The notes under the pieces were generated by a model. That model saw only the letters and a list, made by a program, of their open reading frames with translations. It ran no database searches and was not told the DNA's origin. A stretch of DNA of 64,000 nt from Pseudomonas putida (GTDB lineage: Bacteria > Pseudomonadota > Gammaproteobacteria > Pseudomonadales > Pseudomonadaceae), in assembly GCF_002741075.1 (NCBI RefSeq), contig NZ_CP016634.1, forward strand, positions 4,246,001-4,310,000. The letters are read 5' to 3'. Of the stretch, positions 19,374 through 27,701 are shown one piece after another (positions within the stretch are counted from its first letter, which is position 1; each line of letters starts with the position of its first letter). A program made the translations under genes and the position numbers.

Positions 19374-20560
19374 CAGCTGTCATCCCGTTTCGAACGCACC
19401 CAGTCCACCTGGCGCTTGACCAGGAACCCCAAGTAGATGGGGATCTTCTTTGCCGCATAGAGGGGCGCGTAGAGCAACACCGAAAACGCGATCAACCCTC
19501 GGCAGAACCGATACCAGGCCAGCAAGATGGCAATGCCCAGCAGCCCCAGCGCGCCGCTCGCCAACCAGAACGCCGCACTGACGTCCAGCAGCAACCAGGC
19601 CAGCCACGAAAGGCAGAAGACCCCGGTCAAGGCCAGCACCAACAAGGCCAGTGGTGGCACCATCAAGTCCAGCGCGAGCGCCAGCAGCGCCCCGTCGCGA
19701 CGAACGAGGCTTTCGATCAGCAACCGTGGCGCATCCTTGAGCAGAACGCCCAGATGCCCATGCTCCCAGCGCCGGCGTTGCGCGCCCAGGCCTTCGTCAC
19801 TGACGGGAAACCAACTGGTGACCAAGGCATCGGGACAGAACAGCGGCGCCTTGCCGATGCGGCACAGGTCCAGGCCCATCTTCACGTCCTCCACCAAATG
19901 CCCACTGGCAAGCTCCAGCGAGGCCAGGTCACGCCAGGTGAAGGCCATGCCGGCGCCCATCAACTGACAGGGCAGGCCAAGACGCGCCGAGCCGCGCGGG
20001 CGCACCAGGTTCTTCACCCGCCAGGCGAACTCGGCCACCCGGGTCTTGAGCCCTGCGCCGGCAGGCGCTTGCATCAGGTACAACGCCTGCACCGGGCGCC
20101 CGCTGTCGATGCAGCAGGTGGCAAGGCGTGTGAGCGCGCCTTCGCCCAGTTGGCAATCGGCATCCACCACGATGATCACCGGTGGTGGATCGAAACCCAG
20201 GTAGCGCACCCCGAAGTCCAGCGCATAGCCCTTGCCCCGCGCCTGTGCATCGAAGCGCTCGACCACCTCGGCACCGGCTGCCCGCGCAAGCGCTGCGGTG
20301 TCATCGGTGCAGTTGTCCGCCACCACCAGCAGCCGATCACCCTCGCACAGCTGCGCGCGGATGCTGTCCAGCGTCGCGGTGATGATCAAGGCCTCATCGT
20401 GGGCCGGCACCAGTACTGCCAACCGCGGGCGCGGCACCCGCGCCGCTGGCGGCATGCGCGCGGGCAGGCACGCCATCACCACCTCGACGAACAACACCAG
20501 CGTCGGCAACAGCACGAGCAACGCCAGCGCGCCCAGTACGCCCGCCACGAGCCACGTCAT
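19373..20560 (-). CDS. Membrane-anchored family 2 glycosyltransferase
   Basis: The 395-residue protein has an N-terminal membrane helix, a GT2 catalytic domain (LAVLVPAHDEALIITATLDS near residue 48, ADNCTDDT, the metal-binding IVVDADCQ near residue 130, and QRRRWEHGH near residue 265, a QxxRW motif), then three C-terminal membrane helices. The QxxRW and membrane layout are shared with polysaccharide-elongating GT2 enzymes. It is coupled to genes on both sides: its start overlaps the GT4 stop by 4 bases. Sugar specificity is unknown. Confidence 0.88.
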   Translation of the reverse strand: MTWLVAGVLGALALLVLLPTLVLFVEVVMACLPARMPPAARVPRPRLAVLVPAHDEALIITATLDSIRAQLCEGDRLLVVADNCTDDTAALARAAGAEVVERFDAQARGKGYALDFGVRYLGFDPPPVIIVVDADCQLGEGALTRLATCCIDSGRPVQALYLMQAPAGAGLKTRVAEFAWRVKNLVRPRGSARLGLPCQLMGAGMAFTWRDLASLELASGHLVEDVKMGLDLCRIGKAPLFCPDALVTSWFPVSDEGLGAQRRRWEHGHLGVLLKDAPRLLIESLVRRDGALLALALDLMVPPLALLVLALTGVFCLSWLAWLLLDVSAAFWLASGALGLLGIAILLAWYRFCRGLIAFSVLLYAPLYAAKKIPIYLGFLVKRQVDWVRSKRDDS

Positions 20561-21759
20561 GCCGGCGCCCTGAACAGTGCGGCCAGTTTGCCGGCCTCGG
20601 TGTCGATGTCATGGCGCTCCAGCACCCGCGCGTACGCCGCGTCGCCCATGCGCTGAAGCACCTCCACCGGTTGCTCCAGGCAATCGGCCATGGCCTGCGC
20701 CAGCTCCTCCACGGCCCCGGCGCAGAACAACCAGCCGTTCTCACCCTGGCGGACCAGCTCGGGAATGCCCGCCACATAGGTCGTCAAAACAGGTCGACGC
20801 AACGCCATGGCCTCCATGATCACCACCGGCAAACCCTCAGCGAAACTCGGCAATACCAACGCACGTGCCGCCAGGATCTCGGCACGCACCTGGGCGCTGC
20901 TGATCCAGCCGGTGATGCGCACCTGAGCGTGCAGGCCGTACCGGGCGATCAGCGTCTCGATGTCCGCGCGCATCTCGCCATCGCCCGCCAGCACCAGCTC
21001 GAAGGCCACGCCGCGTTCGGCCAGGCGCCGCGCCGCCTCGAGCAACAGCAACTGCCCTTTCTGCTCACACAGCCGCCCCACGCACACCAGCCTCGGCACA
21101 GCGGCGGCCGGCACCGCCGGCACCTCATGGAACATCCGCTCAAGACCGCAATGCACCACCTTCACCTTGGCCCAGTGCCCATGGGCCACCCAGCGGAACA
21201 ACTGGCTGCGCCCATAGGAGCTGATCGCCGCGACGAACGCCGCGCGCCGGACCTTCTCGCCCAAGTGGAGAAACTGAGGTTTGTCGAACTCTTCGGGGCC
21301 GTGCACCGTAAAGCTGTACGCCGGCCCGCCGAGGGCGTTGGCCAGCATCACCACTTCGGTGGAGTTGGTGCCAAAGTGTGCGTGCACATGCTCGCTGCCG
21401 AATGCCCGCAACCCCTGCAGCACCCAACAGGCTTCGGCCAGGTAGACCAAGTGATACGGCAAAGGCCGGTCGGCGCGCCGGCCCAGGCGCAGGGCCAGCC
21501 AGAGCGCGCTGAAAAACCGTCGAGGATCGGCCCGCAGCACCTGCAGCAAGGGTTTGATCAGGCCTTTCAGGCCACCCTGCAGGACGTACTGGGTCTGATC
21601 CCGCTCGGCCACGTCGTCGGCATCCAGCAACTGCGCATCCCAACCCCGCAAGGCCATGCGCTGGATGGTGAAGCCCTGACGCTCCAGCGCCAGGATTTCA
21701 CGGCGAATGAAGCTATGGCTGACCTTCGGGTACTGATTGACGAAATACGTAATGCGCAT
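20557..21759 (-). CDS. Family 4 glycosyltransferase
   Basis: Retaining GT-B enzyme of the EPS operon. The 400-residue protein has an N-terminal acceptor domain (YFVNQYPKVSHSFIRREILALE at the start) and a C-terminal nucleotide-sugar domain with VGRLCEQKGQLLLLEA near residue 235 and the catalytic EX7E-type segment EGLPVVIMEAMALRRPV near residue 312. No membrane helix is seen. It is 30 bases downstream of the VirK/YbjX-family gene. Sugar specificity is unknown. Confidence 0.9.
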   Translation of the reverse strand: MRITYFVNQYPKVSHSFIRREILALERQGFTIQRMALRGWDAQLLDADDVAERDQTQYVLQGGLKGLIKPLLQVLRADPRRFFSALWLALRLGRRADRPLPYHLVYLAEACWVLQGLRAFGSEHVHAHFGTNSTEVVMLANALGGPAYSFTVHGPEEFDKPQFLHLGEKVRRAAFVAAISSYGRSQLFRWVAHGHWAKVKVVHCGLERMFHEVPAVPAAAVPRLVCVGRLCEQKGQLLLLEAARRLAERGVAFELVLAGDGEMRADIETLIARYGLHAQVRITGWISSAQVRAEILAARALVLPSFAEGLPVVIMEAMALRRPVLTTYVAGIPELVRQGENGWLFCAGAVEELAQAMADCLEQPVEVLQRMGDAAYARVLERHDIDTEAGKLAALFRAPA

Positions 21760-21789
21760 AGGGACCCGGCTGAATGCGTGTTCGATTGA

Positions 21790-22764
21790 TTATGGGTGCA
21801 CTCCTGACTCAGGGTAGCCTGCCTCCTTCAAGCGCACCGATTGTTTACCCTGCAAGCGCAACGTGGCGTCAACCTGGGCGAACACATCGTCCAGCAGTTC
21901 ATGACGCCGGCGGTACATGGCGCGCTTCTTGGGCGCAATATCGTCCAGGCTGCGCCGGACCTCGTCGATCGGCATGGCGTAGAAGTCCTGACGCTGCGAA
22001 GGCAACGCGCCATGCTCCTGCCAGATGACGTCATAATTGGTCGCCAGCTCCTGGGCTTTTTCCGCGCCGAAGTAGGCATGGCGGTGATGCCGGTAGCCAT
22101 CCCCCACGGCGTACAGCCGCGCGACGCCAAGCCGCGTGGCCAGGTGGCGGAGCACCTCGATCAACAGGCTGCGGGGCCGCAGCCCTTCGAAATCCTTGGT
22201 CAATGTCCGGTAGATTGACAGCGACGTTTCGCTGTCGATGCCTTTGTGAATGCCCTGCACTGCGCCGATGAACACGCACAGCTCGCCCTCCTCCAGGCCC
22301 AGGCTGAAGGCCAGTGACGCCACCCGCAGATCGTGCTGGAACAGGTTCAGCACCAGCTCCCCTTCGCGCATGAACCAGAACGCGCGATCCAGCACCAAGG
22401 TGCATGCCGGCGAATAGCGCGACAGGTCATCGAGCAGCAGGCGCTCTTCGCGTCCGAGCAGCAGCAGGCTCGGGCACCGGCTGCTGACCACTTCGTAGTG
22501 CGAGGCCAGCGCATCGAAGCGCGTCGACGCCGGCCACTCCTTGCTGATGTAGGGCCACTGGACCAGGCCGATGCAATCGATGCCCAGCCGCTCCCGGCCA
22601 CGGTCGCCCAAGGCAAGCGACAGGCGCCGCTGGAAGGCATTGAGGCCAGACCATTCACGCGCCATGTGCTGCACCAGGCGAAGCTTGTTGTGCAGCGCCC
22701 GCAGCGAATAACCGGGGTGCAGGGTGAATACGCTTTTGACCAGTGACCGATATGTCATGGGCAT
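21790..22764 (-). CDS. VirK/YbjX family protein (DUF535)
   Basis: The 324-residue protein matches the VirK/YbjX (DUF535) family through the central region FDALASHYEVVSS, EGELVLNLFQHDLRVASLAFSL, FIGAVQGI and VGDGYRHHRHAYFG. Members have been linked to virulence and to resistance to antimicrobial peptides in enteric bacteria, but no reaction is known. Here it is embedded within an EPS operon between a GT4 and a GT2 gene, which suggests a role in making or modifying the polymer. A start 22 codons further in is possible but less likely. Confidence 0.8.
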   Translation of the reverse strand: MPMTYRSLVKSVFTLHPGYSLRALHNKLRLVQHMAREWSGLNAFQRRLSLALGDRGRERLGIDCIGLVQWPYISKEWPASTRFDALASHYEVVSSRCPSLLLLGREERLLLDDLSRYSPACTLVLDRAFWFMREGELVLNLFQHDLRVASLAFSLGLEEGELCVFIGAVQGIHKGIDSETSLSIYRTLTKDFEGLRPRSLLIEVLRHLATRLGVARLYAVGDGYRHHRHAYFGAEKAQELATNYDVIWQEHGALPSQRQDFYAMPIDEVRRSLDDIAPKKRAMYRRRHELLDDVFAQVDATLRLQGKQSVRLKEAGYPESGVHP

Positions 22765-22765
22765 C

Positions 22766-23743
22766 TCACTTGTATTCGATCAACACGGATTTTCCGACAC
22801 CGAACCTTTTCAGCAAGAACTTCACCTGCCCACACATCTCGGGAAATTTGCCCAATACCAAAAATCCCGCCTGCAACCCGTTCTGCTGCAACGACCCTCG
22901 CCCCCGGCGCATCAGCCGCACCACCTGCAGCGGATAGACCAGCAACAACAAAAGCCCGCCCCAACCGAACTGCACACAGGCCAGCAAGGTCGCCAAGGGA
23001 ATTGCCAGTCCCCATACCCAGGCCCGGCGTGACTCGCGCAGCCAATGGCGCTCCGGTGCAGCGCCATGCAGAAAAGCGCCTTCGGCAAAGGCGTAGCCAC
23101 CGCGCAGGCTGCGCCGCCACCACTGGCTGAAGCGGGTCATGGCGGCGTCGTGCAGGGTCATTTCGGCGTCCAGGCGCCAAATCTTCCAGCCCTGGGCACG
23201 CAGGCGCACGCACAGCTCAGGTTCTTCCCCGGCGATCAGGTCGGCGCGGTAACCGGCCGCCTGGATGAAGGCATCGGCGCGCATGAGCGCATCGCCGCCA
23301 CAGGCCTTGGCCAGGCCGACCGGGGTGTCCCATTCAAGGTCACACAGCTGGTTGTAGATCGAGCGTTTGGGGAATCGCTCGCGGCGCCGTCCACAGACCA
23401 CCGCGACGTCCAGATGCTGCTCGAGGAAGGCGCGGGCTGCAGGCAGCCAGCCGGCCACCACCTCGCAATCGCCATCGACGAACTGCACGTAGCGCACCTT
23501 AGGCATCAAGCGATGCAACCGGGTGAAGCCTTCGTTGCGCGCCCGTGCGGCGGTGAAGGGCTGTGTCATGTCCAGGGCCAGCACCTCGACGCCTCGCGCC
23601 TGGGCCATCTGCACCGAGCCGTCGGTGGAGCCTGAGTCGACGTACACCACCTGATCGGCCAAACCGGCCAACGAATCCAGGCAGCGCTCCAGCCGCGCGC
23701 CCTCGTTGCGGCCGATCACCACCACACCGATGCCAGTCATCAT
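22766..23743 (-). CDS. Family 2 glycosyltransferase with C-terminal membrane segments
   Basis: Starting at the ATG at 23743 gives 325 residues beginning directly with the GT2 fold (MMTGIGVVVIGRNEGARLE), 4 bases after the preceding acyltransferase stop; a longer frame from 23815 would add a non-homologous leader. Motifs are VYVDSGSTDGS near residue 37 and the metal-binding VQFVDGDCEV near residue 93. Two hydrophobic segments near residues 230-265 suggest inner-membrane attachment. It abuts the VirK/YbjX gene with a 1-base gap. The acceptor and sugar are unknown. Confidence 0.87.
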   Translation of the reverse strand: MMTGIGVVVIGRNEGARLERCLDSLAGLADQVVYVDSGSTDGSVQMAQARGVEVLALDMTQPFTAARARNEGFTRLHRLMPKVRYVQFVDGDCEVVAGWLPAARAFLEQHLDVAVVCGRRRERFPKRSIYNQLCDLEWDTPVGLAKACGGDALMRADAFIQAAGYRADLIAGEEPELCVRLRAQGWKIWRLDAEMTLHDAAMTRFSQWWRRSLRGGYAFAEGAFLHGAAPERHWLRESRRAWVWGLAIPLATLLACVQFGWGGLLLLLVYPLQVVRLMRRGRGSLQQNGLQAGFLVLGKFPEMCGQVKFLLKRFGVGKSVLIEYK

Positions 23744-23747
23744 GGGC

Positions 23748-24257
23748 TTACCCGCCACTGCGTCGGGGTTTGATGATCGCGGGCACGCCGACAGCCAGCG
23801 AATCGTCGGGCACATCGGTCAACACCACCGCGTTGGCCCCAATGATCACGTTGTTGCCGATGCGGATATTGCCCAGCACCTTGGCGCCGGTGCCGATATC
23901 GACATTGTTGCCGAACACCGGCGCGATGGGCTCCTGCACGTTCTTCAAACCCACCACCACGCCATTGCGGATGCGGCAGTCGTCACCGAAGCGGGCATAG
24001 CCGCTGACCACGATGCCGCCAAAATGGTCGATGACGAAGTTGCGCCCCAGCTCCACCTCGCAGGGCAGCTCGATGCCGGTGAGGATCTGCACCAGCTTGA
24101 ACAGCACCTTGTAGACGAACGACAGCAGCTTGCGCAGCAACGCCGGCCGCACCCCGTAGCGCCAGCGTCCGAAACGGTAGACCAGCATCACCCAGAAGCC
24201 CTGGGCCGCCCAATCGCCTCCATGGGCCCGCAGGTCCGCGCGAACGTTTTCGAACAT
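23748..24257 (-). CDS. Serine acetyltransferase-like (left-handed beta-helix) acyltransferase
   Basis: The 169-residue protein has an N-terminal helical part (residues 1-65) and hexapeptide repeats forming a left-handed beta helix from about residue 70 to 155 (VIDHFGGIVVSG, GNNVDIGTGAKVLGNIRIGNNVIIGANAVV). It resembles CysE-type O-acetyltransferases but is short. In an EPS operon it most likely O-acetylates the polymer or a precursor rather than serine. It sits 8 bases after the GT2 gene upstream and 4 before the next GT2. Confidence 0.8.
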   Translation of the reverse strand: MFENVRADLRAHGGDWAAQGFWVMLVYRFGRWRYGVRPALLRKLLSFVYKVLFKLVQILTGIELPCEVELGRNFVIDHFGGIVVSGYARFGDDCRIRNGVVVGLKNVQEPIAPVFGNNVDIGTGAKVLGNIRIGNNVIIGANAVVLTDVPDDSLAVGVPAIIKPRRSGG

Positions 24258-24265
24258 ACGGCCCC

Positions 24266-25222
24266 CTAGCGCGTTGGCTGACTGGCAAAGCGAGTGTCGA
24301 AGAGCAACGCCCAGGTTGCCCGGGCATGCTTCCAGCTGGCTTTGACGGCCCCCCAGCCGCGACGTTTGAGCAATGCCTTGAGCGCCAGCAAGGTGTCACC
24401 GAGGCTCACCAGCAGCATGTGCAGCGCAAGTCCGGGCACGCCATGGTGCTTGCGAAAGTACAGCAGCTCGCTTTCGATCTGCATCACCGAGATCTGCCGG
24501 CTGGCCGCTTCGAGCTCGGTGACCGACTTGGAACTCTCACCGCCGATATGCACCACCGTGGTGTAGGGGTAGTACACGACTTTCCAGCCGGCCTGTTTGA
24601 CCCGTTTGCAGTGGTCCACCTCCTCGTAATAGAGGAAGTAGCGCGGGTCGAACAGGCCGACCTGTTCGATGACCTCACGCCGCACCAGGTAGAAGCACCC
24701 CGGCAGCCAGTCGCATTCACGCACCGAGTCGTGGTCCCAGTTCATCTCATCGATGGTCTGCAGCCCGGGGAAGAAGTGCTCCAGCCCCGTGCGCGCGGCA
24801 AACATGTTCAGCGGCGTCGGAAAGTACCGGCAGCTGGGCTGCAAGTCTCCCTCACGCCCCACCAGACGCACGCCGAGCACGCCGCACTCCGGGTGCGCCT
24901 CCATGTACTCGACCGTGCGCGCCAACGTGTCGTCCGCGACGAAGGCGTCGGTGTTGAGCAGCAAGGCGTACTTGCCCCTCAGGTGCTCGACCAGTTGGTT
25001 GTTGGCGCGGCCGAAACCGACGTTCTTCGGATTGGCCAACAGCAGCGCCTCAGGACAGACCGCCGCCAGGCGCTCCAGGGAATCATCGACCGAGGCGTTG
25101 TCGACCACCAGATAGCTCGCCAGATCCGCACCCTCGCCACGGCGCAGGGCATCGAACATCGGCTGCAACAGCCCTGCGGTGTTGTAGTTGACGATCAGCA
25201 CATCGACGAGCTTTTCAGTCAT
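24266..25222 (-). CDS. Family 2 glycosyltransferase, rhamnosyltransferase-like
   Basis: The ATG at 25222 follows an AGGAG ribosome binding site and gives 318 residues beginning MTEKLVDVLIVNYNTAG; upstream in-frame starts lack a site. Motifs are VVDNASVDDS near residue 40, PKNVGFGRANNQ near residue 68, and the metal-binding LLNTDAFV near residue 90, followed by the WLPGCFYLVRREV segment, a pattern typical of WbbL-type rhamnosyl- and related transferases. Its start overlaps the preceding acyltransferase stop in an ATGA. Confidence 0.88.
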   Translation of the reverse strand: MTEKLVDVLIVNYNTAGLLQPMFDALRRGEGADLASYLVVDNASVDDSLERLAAVCPEALLLANPKNVGFGRANNQLVEHLRGKYALLLNTDAFVADDTLARTVEYMEAHPECGVLGVRLVGREGDLQPSCRYFPTPLNMFAARTGLEHFFPGLQTIDEMNWDHDSVRECDWLPGCFYLVRREVIEQVGLFDPRYFLYYEEVDHCKRVKQAGWKVVYYPYTTVVHIGGESSKSVTELEAASRQISVMQIESELLYFRKHHGVPGLALHMLLVSLGDTLLALKALLKRRGWGAVKASWKHARATWALLFDTRFASQPTR

Positions 25223-25839
25223 GTCTCCTGCCTCCCGGCCCCGTAGAAGTACTCGGCGCGCATGGCGGCCAGTTTCGGCTCCAGCTGTGGATCGAAGACA
25301 TCTGCGCGATTTTTGATCAGGTCGATCCAAGGGTAGGCCTCGCAACGCGCCTCGACCCGCTTGATCAGGTCTTCGAGCGTGCACAGTACCTTGGCCGGAT
25401 TGCCACCGACGACGGTACCCGGTGGCACGTCCTTGGTGACCACCGCCCCTGCGGCCACGATGGAGTTCGGCCCGATGGTCACCCGGGGCATGACGATCGC
25501 TCCGTGGGCGACCCAGCTGTTGTCACGGACATCGATGAAACCCACCGAATCGAGTTTCTTGCCGTAGACGGCCTCGATCAGGTCCACCACGCCGTCATGC
25601 CCGATCAGCGTGCAATCGGACAGCCCGCAATTGCTGCCCAGGCGCACCAAGGTAGGGTCGGTGATATTGCACCCCGGGTTTATATGGACGTTGTTGCCGG
25701 TGGAATAGAACTGTCCCCAACGTGTCATGAACTGGCCCCACTCCATTGCGGTCGGTCGGCACAGGCGCCTGTACAACCCGCGTCCACGTCCGGTGGACAT
25801 GGCGTAGTGCCTCACGATTTTCTTCAACAATCCCATCAT
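25219..25839 (-). CDS. Hexapeptide-repeat acyltransferase (left-handed beta-helix)
   Basis: The ATG at 25839 is chosen for the GAGGG site upstream and gives 206 residues. After a basic N-terminus (MMGLLKKIVRHYAMSTGRGRG), hexapeptide repeats run from about residue 50 to 155 (NVHINPGCNITDPTLVRLGSN, DNSWVAHGAIVMPRVTIGPNSIVAAGAVVTKDV), ending with VVGGNPAKVL, the usual end of xenobiotic/sugar acetyltransferase helices. It probably adds acetyl groups to a sugar of the repeat unit. It is the second such gene in the operon. Confidence 0.82.
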   Translation of the reverse strand: MMGLLKKIVRHYAMSTGRGRGLYRRLCRPTAMEWGQFMTRWGQFYSTGNNVHINPGCNITDPTLVRLGSNCGLSDCTLIGHDGVVDLIEAVYGKKLDSVGFIDVRDNSWVAHGAIVMPRVTIGPNSIVAAGAVVTKDVPPGTVVGGNPAKVLCTLEDLIKRVEARCEAYPWIDLIKNRADVFDPQLEPKLAAMRAEYFYGAGRQET

Positions 25840-25965
25840 GCTGTCGCCCTCACACACCTATCGATATCGAACCGAACCCAGGCCACGCGCCCCTCGCGCA
25901 CGGTACCTGCCCCCATCAGCGCAGCTGCGAAACATCCACAGGTTGCAGACACGCTGTCACACTCT

Positions 25966-27432
25966 TCAGGCGACTTCGCCCGCCTGAGACTTCATCTTTG
26001 CATCCAGATGGTCCGCCAGTCGCAAGGCGAACTGGAGCAGCGGCATCGTCGGATTGCTGGCCCCGCCCTTGGCGAAGATGCTGCTGCCAGCGATGTACAG
26101 ATTGTCCGTGCCGAACACCTTGCAGTCCGGGTCGACCACGCCGGCATCCGGCGAGGCCGCCATGCGCGTCGTACCCATGTGGTGCGCGTGAGGCGACATT
26201 TTCAGTGGCAGGGTGGTGTCGTAGACGAAGTCGTTCAACTTGACGAAGGCCAGCCCGTTCTCGGCGAAACGCTTGGCCAACTCAACGCCAATGCACTTGA
26301 TGGTCTGGCGGTCATCGCCGCTCAATACCCAGTGCATGTTCACCTTGGCCACGCCCAGCGCGTCTTTCTCCTCCAGCGTCGAAAGACGGCTCTGCAGGTT
26401 CGGGAACTGTTCGATCATGGTGCTCAGCACCCCATCGCCGGGGCAGTTGAACTTGGCGATGAAGTCGATCTTGTGGGCGATCCCCATATCGCAACTGAGG
26501 GTTTCGAGGAAATCCTTGACCTGAGCGGTCCGGCCGTAGTTCGTCACCTCGTCCAGCACCGTCGCGGAGACATTGCCTTTGCCCGCGTGATACTCGGCCA
26601 CGAATGCATCGGTGGTGAAGTACTGACGAGGCTTGTCCACCTTCCCGCTGTTGAGGATGAACGTGCCCAGGTCGACATTCAGGTGCTCCATGAAACAGCG
26701 CCCCACGAATCCCTCTTGCTTGACAACGCCTGCGGCAGCGAGGGATTGGCTATTGAGCAACTGCCGGGCATTTTCGACAGCGCCCATGGCCAGCACGAAC
26801 TGTCGGGCGATCACCCGCTCACGGTGCTGATCGTAATCGGACACCACTACAGCCTTGACCCTATCGGCCGCGTGATCGAATTCCAGGTCAACGCAATTGC
26901 AGTGGATGAACACATCGAGCCCTGGCGTCTGCTCCAGCGCCTTGCCGTACTTCTGGGCAAACCGTGTGGGCGGGCTGAGCAAGAACTCATCGGGCACGAA
27001 GTCATCACCGAGCCGACTGACATTGATCGCCTGGAAGTGCGCGCCCTCCGGCAGGTCGACGATGGCCATGGCGGCCGGCAGGTAACGCTCGATCTCGGCA
27101 TAGGCGATGGGCCAGCCAGGAATGCCGCCCGGAGGAGGGACAGAAAAGTCCGAGGCTTCAAATGGCCGGCAACGCCCGGCCCAATGGTTGGAAGTGCCCC
27201 CCAGAAAGCGCAGGCGCGTATCGTGGACATACGCCTCCAGACCGGAGGAACTGCATTGATAGAGGTCCTGGGACTGCTGGGAATACTCGTGCCCGCCGCC
27301 TTCGAGCAGCACCACGCGCCAGCCTGCTTCGGCCAGGCGCAAGGCCAGGGTGATGCCCGCAGGTCCCCCGCCGATGATGCAAAAGTCGTAATCGTCACGC
27401 AGTTCTTTGTGCGTCTGATAGTCCTTGATCAT
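25966..27432 (-). CDS. GMC-family FAD oxidoreductase in the EPS operon
   Basis: The 488-residue protein (ATG at 27432 with GGAAGGCG upstream) is a glucose-methanol-choline flavoprotein: the FAD motif DYDFCIIGGGPAGITLALRLAE at residues about 13-34, the LRFLGGTSNHWAGRC segment near residue 80, and the C-terminal HHMGTTRMA ... GSSIFAKGGASNPTMPLLQFALR region with the catalytic His/Asn area. It has no signal peptide of its own. The gene directly upstream, ending 2 bases before this start, encodes a tiny Tat-signal protein, so co-export like that of gluconate or fructose dehydrogenase subunits is a reasonable inference. A role in oxidising a sugar or polymer residue is not proven. Confidence 0.87.
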   Translation of the reverse strand: MIKDYQTHKELRDDYDFCIIGGGPAGITLALRLAEAGWRVVLLEGGGHEYSQQSQDLYQCSSSGLEAYVHDTRLRFLGGTSNHWAGRCRPFEASDFSVPPPGGIPGWPIAYAEIERYLPAAMAIVDLPEGAHFQAINVSRLGDDFVPDEFLLSPPTRFAQKYGKALEQTPGLDVFIHCNCVDLEFDHAADRVKAVVVSDYDQHRERVIARQFVLAMGAVENARQLLNSQSLAAAGVVKQEGFVGRCFMEHLNVDLGTFILNSGKVDKPRQYFTTDAFVAEYHAGKGNVSATVLDEVTNYGRTAQVKDFLETLSCDMGIAHKIDFIAKFNCPGDGVLSTMIEQFPNLQSRLSTLEEKDALGVAKVNMHWVLSGDDRQTIKCIGVELAKRFAENGLAFVKLNDFVYDTTLPLKMSPHAHHMGTTRMAASPDAGVVDPDCKVFGTDNLYIAGSSIFAKGGASNPTMPLLQFALRLADHLDAKMKSQAGEVA

Positions 27433-27434
27433 GC

Positions 27435-27623
27435 TCACGCCTTCCGGAAGTACTCGGCGGGCAGTACCCATCCGTTGATGACGACAAAGCCCCCGGCCTG
27501 AGCGGTTTTTCGGGTATCACTACCGGAAAGTCCGAAGACCAACCCTCCCACGCCCAACACCGCGCATCCCTGGAGAAAGCCCCTGCGTCCTAGCAGCGGG
27601 GAAACAGAGTCATGCTTTCCCAT
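27435..27623 (-). CDS. Tiny twin-arginine signal protein coupled to the GMC oxidoreductase
   Basis: A 62-residue protein (67 if it starts at 27638) with a Tat signal peptide: GRRGFLQG followed by the hydrophobic CAVLGVGGLVFGLSG. Only about 30 residues remain after the membrane segment (ending GWVLPAEYFRKA). Its stop is 2 bases before the start of the GMC oxidoreductase gene, so translation is probably coupled. Small Tat-bearing subunits carry cytoplasmically folded flavoprotein dehydrogenases across the membrane in gluconate and sugar dehydrogenase complexes; this one would be an unusually small version. That role is inferred from position and signal, not from homology. Confidence 0.7.
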   Translation of the reverse strand: MGKHDSVSPLLGRRGFLQGCAVLGVGGLVFGLSGSDTRKTAQAGGFVVINGWVLPAEYFRKA

Positions 27624-27701
27624 GATTCCAAGACCCATGCCGTGAAATTGACTTTGAATTCTAGGTTTCCGACGGCGACAGACAGAGTATTCGCGATGGA
27701 A

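Noticed and set aside
25504-27501. A 665-codon open frame on the plus strand opposite the oxidoreductase
   Set aside because: It is antisense to a convincing GMC flavoprotein gene and has no recognisable domain; such frames are common opposite GC-rich genes.
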